DNA of 5,015 nt from DATLAN01 sp035527455 (lineage in GTDB: Bacteria > Planctomycetota > Planctomycetia > Pirellulales > Thermoguttaceae), in the NCBI GenBank assembly GCA_035527455.1, contig DATLAN010000506.1, forward strand, positions 1 to 5,015, in the 5' to 3' direction. The notes below the pieces were generated by a model. It searched no databases and was not told where the DNA came from. It saw only the letters and a list, made by a program, of their open reading frames with translations. Shown here one piece after another: positions 1-5,015 of the stretch. Made by a program: the position numbers and the translations under genes. Every line of letters starts with the position of its first letter. The first letter of the stretch is position 1.

Positions 1-12
1 ACACCGTTTCGT

Positions 13-20
13 GAGAGGAG
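13..20 (+). promoter_or_regulatory. Shine-Dalgarno for the EF-hand gene
   Basis: The purine run GAGAGGAG ends 8 nt before the ATG at 29, which is ideal spacing. It decides the start. The in-frame GTG at 11 would put this site inside the coding region, and the ATG at 21 is in another frame and hits TGA after three codons. Confidence 0.8.
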
Positions 21-28
21 ATGTTTCG

Positions 29-703
29 ATGAGGACATTGTTGATGGCTATTGCCGTGGTGATCGGCTTCGGTTGCGTGGCGCAGGCCCAGCCGCCCAAG
101 GACGCCGACCGGGGTAAGCGGCCGGGCGGCGAGGAGATGCGCAAGAAGTTCGAGGATATGCGCGCCCAGTTCATGGAAAAGTTCGACAAGAACAAGGACG
201 GCAAGATCGACGAGAAGGAGAAGGAAGCCGTCAAGGCCGCATTCGCCGAACGAGCCGCCGAGTTCAAGAAGCGCATGGCCGAAGCGCACGCCAAACGGGC
301 GCCCGAAGGCCACGCCCGCGCACCCCAGGGCCATGCCCGTGCACCCGAAGGCCATGCCCGCGCACCTCAGGGCCACGCCCGCGCACCCGAAGGCCATGCC
401 CGCGCACCCGAAGGCCATGCCCGCGCACCTCAGGGCCGCGCACCTCAGGGTCACGCCCGCGCACCTCAGGGCCGCGCACCTCAGGGCCACGCCCGCGCAC
501 CCAAGGCCGACGAGAAAAAGGGCAAGGAGTGCGATCGCGACGAGAAGGGCGGCGAAAAGGGCAAGGATTGCGATCGCGACGAGAAGGGCGACGATCACAA
601 GAAGAAGGACGACGCCCGCAAACCCAAGGGCCCCGAGCCCAAAGGCAAGGGTCGCCCGCAAGGCGATCGAGACCGTGACCACGGTGATCAGCACGGTCGC
701 TAA
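29..703 (+). CDS. Secreted EF-hand protein with AP[E/Q]GHAR tandem repeats
   Basis: This encodes a 224-residue protein, probably exported and calcium-binding; its cellular role is unknown. Residues 1-20 form a Sec signal peptide: MR, a hydrophobic core, then AQA just before Q21. C16 is not in a good lipobox, so a lipoprotein is unlikely. After a charged helix (about 36-52), residues 53-64 form a textbook EF-hand loop, DKNKDGKIDEKE, with Asp/Asn/Asp at loop positions 1, 3 and 5, Gly at 6, Ile at 8, Asp at 9 and Glu at 12. I see only one canonical loop, whereas EF-hands usually pair. Residues 91-156 are eight AP[E/Q]GHAR heptads and two APQGR pentads. Residues 160-224 are highly charged and contain a duplicated CDRDEKG block (C168, C181). 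The start at 29 is set by a good Shine-Dalgarno. The single EF-hand architecture resembles small secreted planctomycete proteins. Pairing with another subunit or cell-surface binding is only a guess. Confidence 0.88.
   Translation: MRTLLMAIAVVIGFGCVAQAQPPKDADRGKRPGGEEMRKKFEDMRAQFMEKFDKNKDGKIDEKEKEAVKAAFAERAAEFKKRMAEAHAKRAPEGHARAPQGHARAPEGHARAPQGHARAPEGHARAPEGHARAPQGRAPQGHARAPQGRAPQGHARAPKADEKKGKECDRDEKGGEKGKDCDRDEKGDDHKKKDDARKPKGPEPKGKGRPQGDRDRDHGDQHGR
185..220 (+). other. EF-hand calcium-binding loop (coding)
   Basis: This encodes the 12-residue loop DKNKDGKIDEKE at residues 53-64. All standard liganding positions are filled (D1, N3, D5, K7 through its backbone, D9, E12), with the invariant Gly at 6 and a hydrophobic Ile at 8. 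Amphipathic, charged helices flank it (FMEKF before, KEAVKAAF after), so a working calcium site is likely. Confidence 0.85.
299..496 (+). repeat. In-frame 21-bp minisatellite (AP[E/Q]GHAR) with 15-bp variants
   Basis: Ten tandem units lie in frame: 21, 21, 21, 21, 21, 21, 15, 21, 15 and 21 bp. There are two main types, with linked silent changes. E-type units mostly read gcacccgaaggccatgcc then cgc; Q-type units mostly read gcacctcagggccacgcc then cgc. Units at 341-361, 383-403 and 404-424 are identical. The two 36-bp blocks 425-460 and 461-496 (a 15-mer plus a 21-mer) differ only at 451 versus 487 (T/C). The 15-bp units lack the His-Ala codons. The near-identity points to recent slippage or unequal exchange that keeps the frame. 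Confidence 0.95.
518..589 (+). repeat. Tandem KGK[E/D]CDRDEKG duplication (coding)
   Basis: Residues 164-174 and 177-187 of the EF-hand protein are near-identical copies of KGK[E/D]CDRDEKG, 13 residues apart. The DNA string gcgatcgcgacgagaagggc occurs at 531-550 and again at 570-589. Each copy carries one cysteine (C168, C181), and these are the only cysteines in the mature protein. A disulfide within or between chains is possible outside the cytoplasm. Confidence 0.85.
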
Positions 704-731
704 CGGGTTTGTGTCGAGCTGAGTTCAAGAA

Positions 732-764
732 GCCGCCGGCTGCGGTGCAGCCGGCGGCTTTCTT
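732..764 (+). terminator. Rho-independent terminator after the EF-hand gene
   Basis: A perfect 12-bp GC-rich stem (732-743 with 747-758) has a GGT loop and is followed by TTTCTT, starting 28 nt past the TAA stop. An AAGAA run sits on the other side, so the structure is roughly symmetric. It could also stop transcription arriving on the minus strand from the dehydrogenase gene. Confidence 0.85.
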
Positions 765-791
765 GTGATTTCAGACTGTAAGCGGTGAGTG

Positions 792-873
792 GAAAATGGG
801 GACTGGCTCCGAGCCGCAAGAGGCGCGAAGATCGCCGAGAAACGCCGTCGGCTCGGTGCCTGTCCCCTTTTTC
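792..873. repeat. Left hairpin of the palindromic element
   Basis: Arms 792-816 and 849-873 pair at 22 of 25 positions around a 32-nt loop. The pairing extends beyond the shared 20-bp unit through CCGAGCCG (809-816) and CGGCTCGG (849-856). The mismatches fall at 797, 804 and 808; the last two are exactly the positions that separate the outer and inner unit variants. Confidence 0.7.
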
Positions 874-897
874 CACGGGCTTCCCGCAGCACCGCCC

Positions 898-975
898 GAA
901 AATGGGGACAGGCACCGTCGGCCGCGCGAAACAGCTCGGAAGAATCGCATCTCGACGGAGCCAGTCCCCATTTTC
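898..975. repeat. Right hairpin of the palindromic element
   Basis: Arms 898-920 and 953-975 pair at 21 of 23 positions around a 32-nt loop, the same loop length as the left hairpin. CCGTCG/CGACGG extends the pairing past the 20-bp unit. Both mismatches are at the outer/inner variant positions. In the dehydrogenase mRNA this hairpin would begin 5 nt after the stop codon, so it could stabilise the 3' end or aid termination. Confidence 0.7.
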
Positions 976-980
976 GGCCT

Positions 981-1775
981 TCACACCTCGATCGGCCAGA
1001 ACAGTCCGCACGTGGTGCCGCCGTCGACGTAAAGGACCTGGCCGGTGATGTAGGCGGAGGCCGCGGAGGCGAAAAAGACGGCCGCGCCGACCATGTCTTC
1101 CGGCCGGCCGAGGCGGCGCAACGGCGTGTTGGCCTGACGCCATGCCTCCAGATCCTTCTTCGTTTCGTCTTCCCATAACCCGATCGTCAGATCGGTCAGC
1201 GTGAAGCCGGGGGCGATCGCGTTGACGCGCACGCCGTGCGGCCCCCATTCCATGGCCATCGAACGGGTCATGCTGCTCATGGCCGCCTTGCTCATCGCGT
1301 ACGGCGCCACGCGGTTGAGCGGCCGATGGGAATTGATCGAATCGATGTGGATCTGCGAGCCCTTGCCGGCCGCGATCATGTGCCGACCGACCGCCTGGGC
1401 CATCAGGAACGCCCCGCGAATATTGATATCGGTGACGAAATCGTAGTCCTCTTCGGAGAAGTCTTCGACCCTTTTCCGTCGGTTGACTCCGGCGCAGTTG
1501 ACCAGCGTGTCGATGCGGCCGAACTCGTCGACCACCTCATCGACGGTCCGGCGGATGGTCGCCGCGTCGGCCACGTCGCAGACTTTCGCACGGACCGGTT
1601 TGCCGTCGGCGCCGATTTCCCGGGCCGTTCGTTCGACCGTCTCCGCCACGCGGCCGGTGATCGCCACGGTCGCCCCGCGCTCGGCGAACCCCCGGGCAAT
1701 CGCCCGGCCGATGCCGCGGCTGGCACCGGAAACCAACACGACCTGATCCTTCACCGAAAACAGTTCATCTGCCAT
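981..1775 (-). CDS. Short-chain dehydrogenase/reductase (classical SDR)
   Basis: This is a complete 264-residue cytoplasmic NAD(P)-dependent oxidoreductase, close to the usual 250-residue length of classical SDRs. The Rossmann fold starts with the dinucleotide motif SGASRGIG at 16-23 (the usual first Thr is Ser). D67 lies in CDV, and NCAG at 93-96 replaces the common NNAG. The catalytic tetrad is complete: N118, S146, Y159 and K163 (YAMSK). P189-G190 follows, and GQVLYVDGG (245-253) is the typical C-terminal strand. G41-R42 at the end of the second strand, rather than Asp, favours NADP(H). The pattern (RRKRVEDFSEEDYD, AQAVGRHMI, PLRRLGRPED) recalls gluconate 5-dehydrogenase, KduD and FabG-like enzymes, but the substrate cannot be assigned. 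The start is supported by AGGAG 10 nt upstream. The gene is convergent with the EF-hand gene, and no neighbour suggests a pathway. Confidence 0.93.
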   Translation of the reverse strand: MADELFSVKDQVVLVSGASRGIGRAIARGFAERGATVAITGRVAETVERTAREIGADGKPVRAKVCDVADAATIRRTVDEVVDEFGRIDTLVNCAGVNRRKRVEDFSEEDYDFVTDINIRGAFLMAQAVGRHMIAAGKGSQIHIDSINSHRPLNRVAPYAMSKAAMSSMTRSMAMEWGPHGVRVNAIAPGFTLTDLTIGLWEDETKKDLEAWRQANTPLRRLGRPEDMVGAAVFFASAASAYITGQVLYVDGGTTCGLFWPIEV

Positions 1776-1785
1776 GGGCCGGATG

Positions 1786-1792
1786 CTCCTGA
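1786..1792 (-). promoter_or_regulatory. Shine-Dalgarno for the SDR gene
   Basis: On the minus strand the sequence reads TCAGGAG, with the AGGAG core 10 nt before the ATG at 1775-1773. The spacing is slightly long but workable, and no better in-frame start lies nearby. Confidence 0.65.
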
Positions 1793-1839
1793 GTACATGA
1801 GAAAGGCAAACGCTTCTAATAGTCGCGCATGGTGATTTG

Positions 1840-1867
1840 ATAATAGCGTTTCAGACCCATGGATCAA
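1840..1867 (-). promoter_or_regulatory. Candidate sigma70-type promoter for the SDR gene
   Basis: Reading the minus strand, TTGATC (1867-1862, 4/6 to TTGACA) is followed after 16 nt by TATTAT (1845-1840, 5/6 to TATAAT). Transcription would start near 1833, giving a leader of about 58 nt. It lies in the AT-richer part of the 148-bp gap between the ankyrin gene's stop and the SDR start. A second, weaker -10-like TATTAG lies at 1821-1816. The call rests on hexamer match alone. Confidence 0.45.
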
Positions 1868-1923
1868 GAGGGCCGGCGTAGGGGGCGAAAGAATGCGTCG
1901 GGGGAGCGGATTCCCGGGAAAGG

Positions 1924-3129
1924 CTACTGTCGGCCTTCGAGTTCGGCGGCGGTTTTCGCTCCGTGCTGCACGAGTATCTTGATGGTCGCGCGACGGATCG
2001 CCTGTTCGCGGTCGCCGAAGAGGGCATTGTCCAGCGGGGTCCCGTCGCGCGTCCAGGACGACTGGGACGCCACCGCGTTGACGTCGGCTCCCGCCTGAAT
2101 CAGAAGCAGCACGGCCCTGTCGTGTCCCCGAGAGGCGGCCATATGGAGTGCAGTTACGCCGTTGCTGGAACGTGCCTTGACGTTGTCTGCATCCATCAGC
2201 ACTTTGGTGAGATCTTCCCGGTTCAAGGCGTCCACCGCGTAATGCAGTGGAGTATAGCCGAAGTGGTCTTGGGCGCCGCGGTTCGCCCCGTGTTTCAGCA
2301 GGCAGGAAGCCACTTCGACGTTTCCGCGCCGTGCGGCCAGGTGAAGCGGCGTGACCTTAGACCCGCCGGCGCCGGCGTTGACGTCCGCACCCTTGGCAAG
2401 AAGTCGCTCGACGGCCTCGGCGCTTCGCGTCTTGGCGGCGCCGTGCAGCGGGGTCTGTCCGCCGGCGTCCTTGACGTTTACCCGGGCACCGGCGGCCAGC
2501 AGCAGATCGATGATCTTCACGCGTCCGACTTCAGCCGCCCGATGGAGCGGCGTGCGGCCGGATTGGTCGGCGACGTTGGCCGGAGCCTTTCTTTGCAGCA
2601 ACCGCTCAACGAGTTCCTCGTTTCCTCCGGCGGCGATGTGCAGCGGCGTGACGCCCTGCTTCGAACGGATGCCGACTTCGCAGTTGCGACGCAGCAGCAG
2701 TTCCACGATGAGGCGATTTGCCTGGATGAGACGAATGTCTTCCATCACCAGGCCGAAATGTTTTTGCATGTCGCAGATCGTCGCGGCCACGTGCAGGGGA
2801 CTGTTTCCTTCCCCGTCGAGGGCGTTGATATCCGCTCCGGCTTGAATCAACGCGGCCACGACCTCGTGCCACCCTCGCTTCGCAGCCACGTGCAGCAGCG
2901 GCGTGTCGTCGGCGGCGCGGAGGTTCGGATTCGCTCCTCGGCCCACCAACTCGGCAATCGCATCGGCCTTGCCCGACTCGACGGCGGCGAGCAAGTCTCG
3001 GTCGACTTGCCTCTGGTCGACGGCCGCAGAAGGCGTGTTCGGCCCCTTCTGTAGATCCGTTTCTCCACCGGGAGCCGTCCCGAGCAGAAAGAGAGCAGGC
3101 AGCATGACTTCAATGGCAAGGTAACGCAT
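1924..3129 (-). CDS. Exported ankyrin-repeat protein (about ten repeats)
   Basis: This encodes 401 residues that are almost entirely ankyrin repeats, a protein-binding scaffold with no catalytic domain. Residues 1-21 (MRYLAIEVMLPALFLLGTAP then G) look like a signal peptide or N-terminal anchor, although E7 inside the hydrophobic stretch is unusual. Repeats start near 43, 74, 106, 159, 191, 224, 257, 291, 323 and 362. The TPLH signature appears as TPLLH (76), SPLH (110), TPLH (161, 193, 226, 260, 293), TALH (326) and TPLD (364). The third repeat carries an insertion of roughly 15-20 residues (about 117-138, including CDMQKHFGLVMEDIRLI). No clear Shine-Dalgarno precedes the ATG at 3129. It was chosen because it gives a signal-like N-terminus; a GTG at 3168 or an ATG at 3192 in the same frame are alternatives. 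The frame stays open upstream into the PQQ-like gene, but that stretch reads as arginine-rich antisense noise. The binding partner is unknown. Confidence 0.87.
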   Translation of the reverse strand: MRYLAIEVMLPALFLLGTAPGGETDLQKGPNTPSAAVDQRQVDRDLLAAVESGKADAIAELVGRGANPNLRAADDTPLLHVAAKRGWHEVVAALIQAGADINALDGEGNSPLHVAATICDMQKHFGLVMEDIRLIQANRLIVELLLRRNCEVGIRSKQGVTPLHIAAGGNEELVERLLQRKAPANVADQSGRTPLHRAAEVGRVKIIDLLLAAGARVNVKDAGGQTPLHGAAKTRSAEAVERLLAKGADVNAGAGGSKVTPLHLAARRGNVEVASCLLKHGANRGAQDHFGYTPLHYAVDALNREDLTKVLMDADNVKARSSNGVTALHMAASRGHDRAVLLLIQAGADVNAVASQSSWTRDGTPLDNALFGDREQAIRRATIKILVQHGAKTAAELEGRQ

Positions 3130-3275
3130 CGGCTTGTGTGCACACTGGACTATCGAGAACAACGCCACGCACCGGTACCCAGACTCCTGCATTGTACGCG
3201 GAAAGACCCGGCGGCATTGTAACAAGTTTGTAAGAAGAGAATGCAGCGCCGTCGGAGACGCCTCCCACAGCACGG
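3130..3275. other. Intergenic gap between the ankyrin and PQQ-like genes
   Basis: This 146-bp gap between codirectional genes contains the duplicated TACAATGC elements. Near the PQQ-like stop there is a weak imperfect hairpin on the minus strand (3273-3276 with 3248-3251, and 3262-3265 with 3254-3257), followed by a pyrimidine-rich CTCTTCTT stretch. That could be a poor terminator. I see no small gene or RNA here. Confidence 0.35.
3189..3221 (-). promoter_or_regulatory. Candidate -10 elements upstream of the ankyrin gene
   Basis: The octamer TACAATGC occurs twice on the minus strand, at 3221-3214 and 3196-3189, 25 bp apart. TACAAT matches the TATAAT consensus at 5/6. No convincing -35 hexamer is spaced correctly from either copy. 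They may be alternative promoters, a repeated regulator site or chance. Initiation from the downstream copy would give a leader of about 55 nt before the ATG at 3129. Confidence 0.25.
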
Positions 3276-5015
3276 CTACTTGCCCAGGCACAGCACGCTG
3301 CCGTCTTTCAGGCTCAGATACAGTCGTTGATCGGCGGCGATCAGGCCGTCGAAGGCCGGTTCGCAGTCGAGCGGGTATTCGGCGATCGTGGTGCCGTCGG
3401 CCGTGGATACGGCCCGCAGGACGGTCGATCGCGGATCGGGGTTCTCGGGGTCGAGGGGCCGGCCCGTCTGCGGCACGATCACCACGGCGTCGAGCCAGCC
3501 GGCCAGGAAGAGGACGTCGCCGGCCAAGACCATGGCGCGGGGCTGGAAAGGCTGCTGCACGGCCCAATTCGGCTGCGGTGCTTGCGGCGGGACCTGCGTT
3601 GTCTGCTTCTTGTTCGTCCTGACGGGCTGCCCGGCCGCTTTGTTCGCCATCGCGTACATCCTGGTACCGATGGGAAAATACTCGGGCGTGTACCGCGAAT
3701 ACTTCTGGTGGAGGTGCCCCTCGTGCGTGGGCGGATACATCTGGCTGGTGCTCTTCAACCACGTATAAGGATTCTGGACTCCGTAGGCGGACCGCTGGTC
3801 GAACACGATCAGCTTGCCGGAGGGGAACTTGTCGCCCTGCCCGCTCGTGCCGATCCTGCCCGCGTGGACGTGGCTGTTGATTTTTCCGGGAAAGCCGAGG
3901 CACCAGTTCTGTCGGTGCATCCAACAGTCTTCCAGCAGCCCGGTGGTCGTGAAAAGCGTCCGGAGTTCCGCGTCGTCGAACTGCACGAGGTTGAGGTCGA
4001 ACTGGACGTGGCGCATGTTGATCCGCCGGCCGTCGGAGACCAGCAGGTCGGGCAGGGCGCCGGTCGATTCTTCTTCGGGCTTCTCTTTGCCGGGATAGAT
4101 GGGCGTGGCGGAAACGGACGCTTCGTGCAGCTTATGGCCCGAGTGGACGTCGAGGCCGAAGAGCCGAATGCCGCCGTCGAGGTAGGAAGAACGCCCGGCG
4201 GCGAAATAGACGATTCCATTTTGCACGAGCACGCTTCCGCTGACCGGCCAGACGGCTTCCAGGCGGTTCTCGGCGATGACGCGCCGATCGACCGGGGCTG
4301 CCCGGAACCGCCAGGCGAGTTGCCCGTCGGCAGCCCGCAGGCAATAGACCGAGCCGTCGCCGCTGCCGAACAGACAAAGGCCGTCGTAGACGGTCGGCGG
4401 CGAATCCACCCGGCCGTCGGCTATGAATTGCCAGACGGGCTCACCGGTTCGGGCGTCGAGGCAGTGGACCGTCTGGGCGTCGGTCGAACTGACCAGCAAT
4501 CGGCCGTCGGCCACCACCGAGCTGCTGAGGTTGCCGCCGATCTCGACTCGCCAGAGCGTTTTCAATTCGGTCGGAACGCGCGATTTGGTCGAACCGCTGC
4601 GGGTGACGTTGCCGCGGTAGGTGGGCCAGTCTTCCGGCTCGGGCCCGTAGATCGGCGGGTGCCAGGACAAATCGGATTTCTCGCCGGCGGGCAGGCCGGA
4701 ACGAGCAACTTCAAGGGCTGCCGAAAGGTCGGTCGGCGCGGTACGGTTGGCGATCTCGGGATATGCCGGGCCTTTCTGCAACGGGTGTTCCACATCGGGT
4801 CGAACATGGTCCAGCGAGTTTTCCGCGGCCAGCGCGTAAAGCCCATTGAGCTTGATGAGATTGAAGCACTGGCAAGGGTCGGGCGGGATGTAGATGTATC
4901 CGTTGGCCGGCATGACGCCGTACTGGCAGAGCCCGCGGACCCACCAGTTGTTGACGTGATTCTCGCCGTGCAGATCGACGTATTCCAGTCCGCGTCGGCC
5001 GCAGATGAGGAAGTT
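3276..5015 (-). CDS. PQQ-like beta-propeller repeat protein (5' end outside window)
   Basis: Only the C-terminal 579 residues are present. The frame stays open from the right edge through NFLICGRRGLEYVDL and NNWWVRG to QYGVMPANGYIYIPPDPCQC, which is conserved-looking protein, so the ATG at 4913 is internal and not the start. In fragment numbering, C30 and the CQC at 48-50 flank the PANG motif. DWPTYRGN..RSGS at 129-142 opens a second propeller segment. Blades with xVxCLDAxTGEPVWxF patterns lie at about 154-197 and 198-237, with further blades at about 255-303 and 541-577. A central region (about 320-420) carries LFTTTGLLEDCWMHR and GKLIVFDQRSAYG, which I recall from a planctomycete PQQ-like family. 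A Gln/Pro-rich linker follows at about 468-492. The fold name does not prove PQQ binding: no cofactor or catalytic set is visible. The protein is probably exported, but its N-terminus is missing. Its function is unknown. Confidence 0.9.
   Translation of the reverse strand, partial: NFLICGRRGLEYVDLHGENHVNNWWVRGLCQYGVMPANGYIYIPPDPCQCFNLIKLNGLYALAAENSLDHVRPDVEHPLQKGPAYPEIANRTAPTDLSAALEVARSGLPAGEKSDLSWHPPIYGPEPEDWPTYRGNVTRSGSTKSRVPTELKTLWRVEIGGNLSSSVVADGRLLVSSTDAQTVHCLDARTGEPVWQFIADGRVDSPPTVYDGLCLFGSGDGSVYCLRAADGQLAWRFRAAPVDRRVIAENRLEAVWPVSGSVLVQNGIVYFAAGRSSYLDGGIRLFGLDVHSGHKLHEASVSATPIYPGKEKPEEESTGALPDLLVSDGRRINMRHVQFDLNLVQFDDAELRTLFTTTGLLEDCWMHRQNWCLGFPGKINSHVHAGRIGTSGQGDKFPSGKLIVFDQRSAYGVQNPYTWLKSTSQMYPPTHEGHLHQKYSRYTPEYFPIGTRMYAMANKAAGQPVRTNKKQTTQVPPQAPQPNWAVQQPFQPRAMVLAGDVLFLAGWLDAVVIVPQTGRPLDPENPDPRSTVLRAVSTADGTTIAEYPLDCEPAFDGLIAADQRLYLSLKDGSVLCLGK

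Larger units (their letters stand above)
792..975. repeat. REP/BIME-like nested palindromic element (four 20-bp units)
   Basis: Four copies of a 20-bp unit, consensus GAAAATGGGGACWGGCWCCG, lie at 792-811 (+), 854-873 (-), 898-917 (+) and 956-975 (-). The outer pair is a perfect 20/20 inverted repeat carrying ACTGGCTCC. The inner pair is 19/20 and carries ACAGGCACC. The element fills most of the gap between two convergent genes and ends 5 bp past the dehydrogenase stop codon. I see no target-site duplication at its edges and no transposase in the window. From memory, GGGGACAGGCACC-type repeats are dispersed in planctomycete genomes; I have not verified this. The layout resembles enterobacterial BIMEs, in which paired inverted REPs sit at 3' ends and are mobilised by Y1 (RAYT) transposases. 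A non-autonomous MITE with 20-bp terminal repeats is an alternative reading. Confidence 0.8.

Noticed and set aside
11..28. GTG at 11 as the start of the EF-hand protein
   Set aside because: It would add six residues before a normal signal peptide and consume the Shine-Dalgarno that serves the ATG at 29.
264..728. Long minus-strand open frame antisense to the EF-hand gene
   Set aside because: It is open because the 21-bp GC-rich repeat has no stops in several frames. The Arg/Gly-rich product mirrors the repeat, and the plus strand has a signal peptide, an EF-hand and a Shine-Dalgarno.
792..975. CRISPR array
   Set aside because: Units alternate in orientation with unequal start spacings (62, 44 and 58 bp), and there are no spacer-repeat units or cas genes. 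The structure is palindromic, not a direct-repeat array.
1236..1835. Plus-strand 199-codon open frame opposite the SDR gene
   Set aside because: The minus strand encodes a full SDR with an intact catalytic tetrad. The plus-strand product shows no domain and is typical of antisense frames in high-GC genes.
1911..1920. TTCCCGGGAA palindrome as a terminator for the ankyrin gene
   Set aside because: It is a 10-bp perfect palindrome with no loop and no following T-tract. At this GC content it may be chance.
1963..3054. Plus-strand 363-codon open frame opposite the ankyrin gene
   Set aside because: It mirrors the regular ankyrin codon pattern. The minus-strand product has ten recognisable repeats, whereas this one has no coherent domain.
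3130..3924. Upstream extension of the ankyrin reading frame, giving a 666-residue protein
   Set aside because: The extension runs in a different frame through the confidently coding PQQ-like gene and reads as Arg/Pro/Ala-rich antisense noise, with no ankyrin features. The signal-like start at 3129 is far more plausible.

Overview
The window looks like a high-GC chromosomal segment from a planctomycete. The main reason is the large gene at the right edge. It encodes a PQQ-like beta-propeller protein whose spacer motifs (NWWVRG..QYGVMPANG, PPDPCQC, DWPTYRGN..RSGS, LFTTTGLLEDCWMHR, GKLIVFDQRSAYG) match, from memory, a family expanded in Planctomycetes. A secreted EF-hand protein and an intergenic AAAATGGGGACAGGCACC-type repeat fit the same origin. 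The assignment is by recollection, not by a search.

Layout, left to right. (1) 29-703, plus strand: a secreted protein with a signal peptide, one canonical EF-hand loop, a 66-residue AP[E/Q]GHAR tandem repeat and a charged tail, followed by a strong hairpin terminator at 732-764. (2) 704-980: a convergent intergenic gap. It holds the terminator and a 184-bp REP/BIME-like palindromic element made of four copies of one 20-bp unit in +,-,+,- order (792-975). (3) 981-1775, minus strand: a complete classical short-chain dehydrogenase/reductase with its own Shine-Dalgarno and a candidate promoter. (4) 1924-3129, minus strand: an exported or membrane-anchored ankyrin-repeat protein with about ten repeats. 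(5) 3276-5015, minus strand: the C-terminal 579 residues of the PQQ-like beta-propeller protein, whose start lies beyond the right edge.

The three minus-strand genes point the same way but are separated by gaps of about 146-148 bp with promoter-like sequences in between. They are probably separate transcription units rather than one tight operon, and no shared pathway can be read from the content. Three of the four proteins are predicted or plausibly exported; only the dehydrogenase is clearly cytoplasmic.

I found no defence system, CRISPR array, tRNA, rRNA or intact transposase. The signals most worth following are the nested palindromic element between the convergent genes, especially its paired sequence variants, and the recently expanded minisatellite inside the EF-hand gene.
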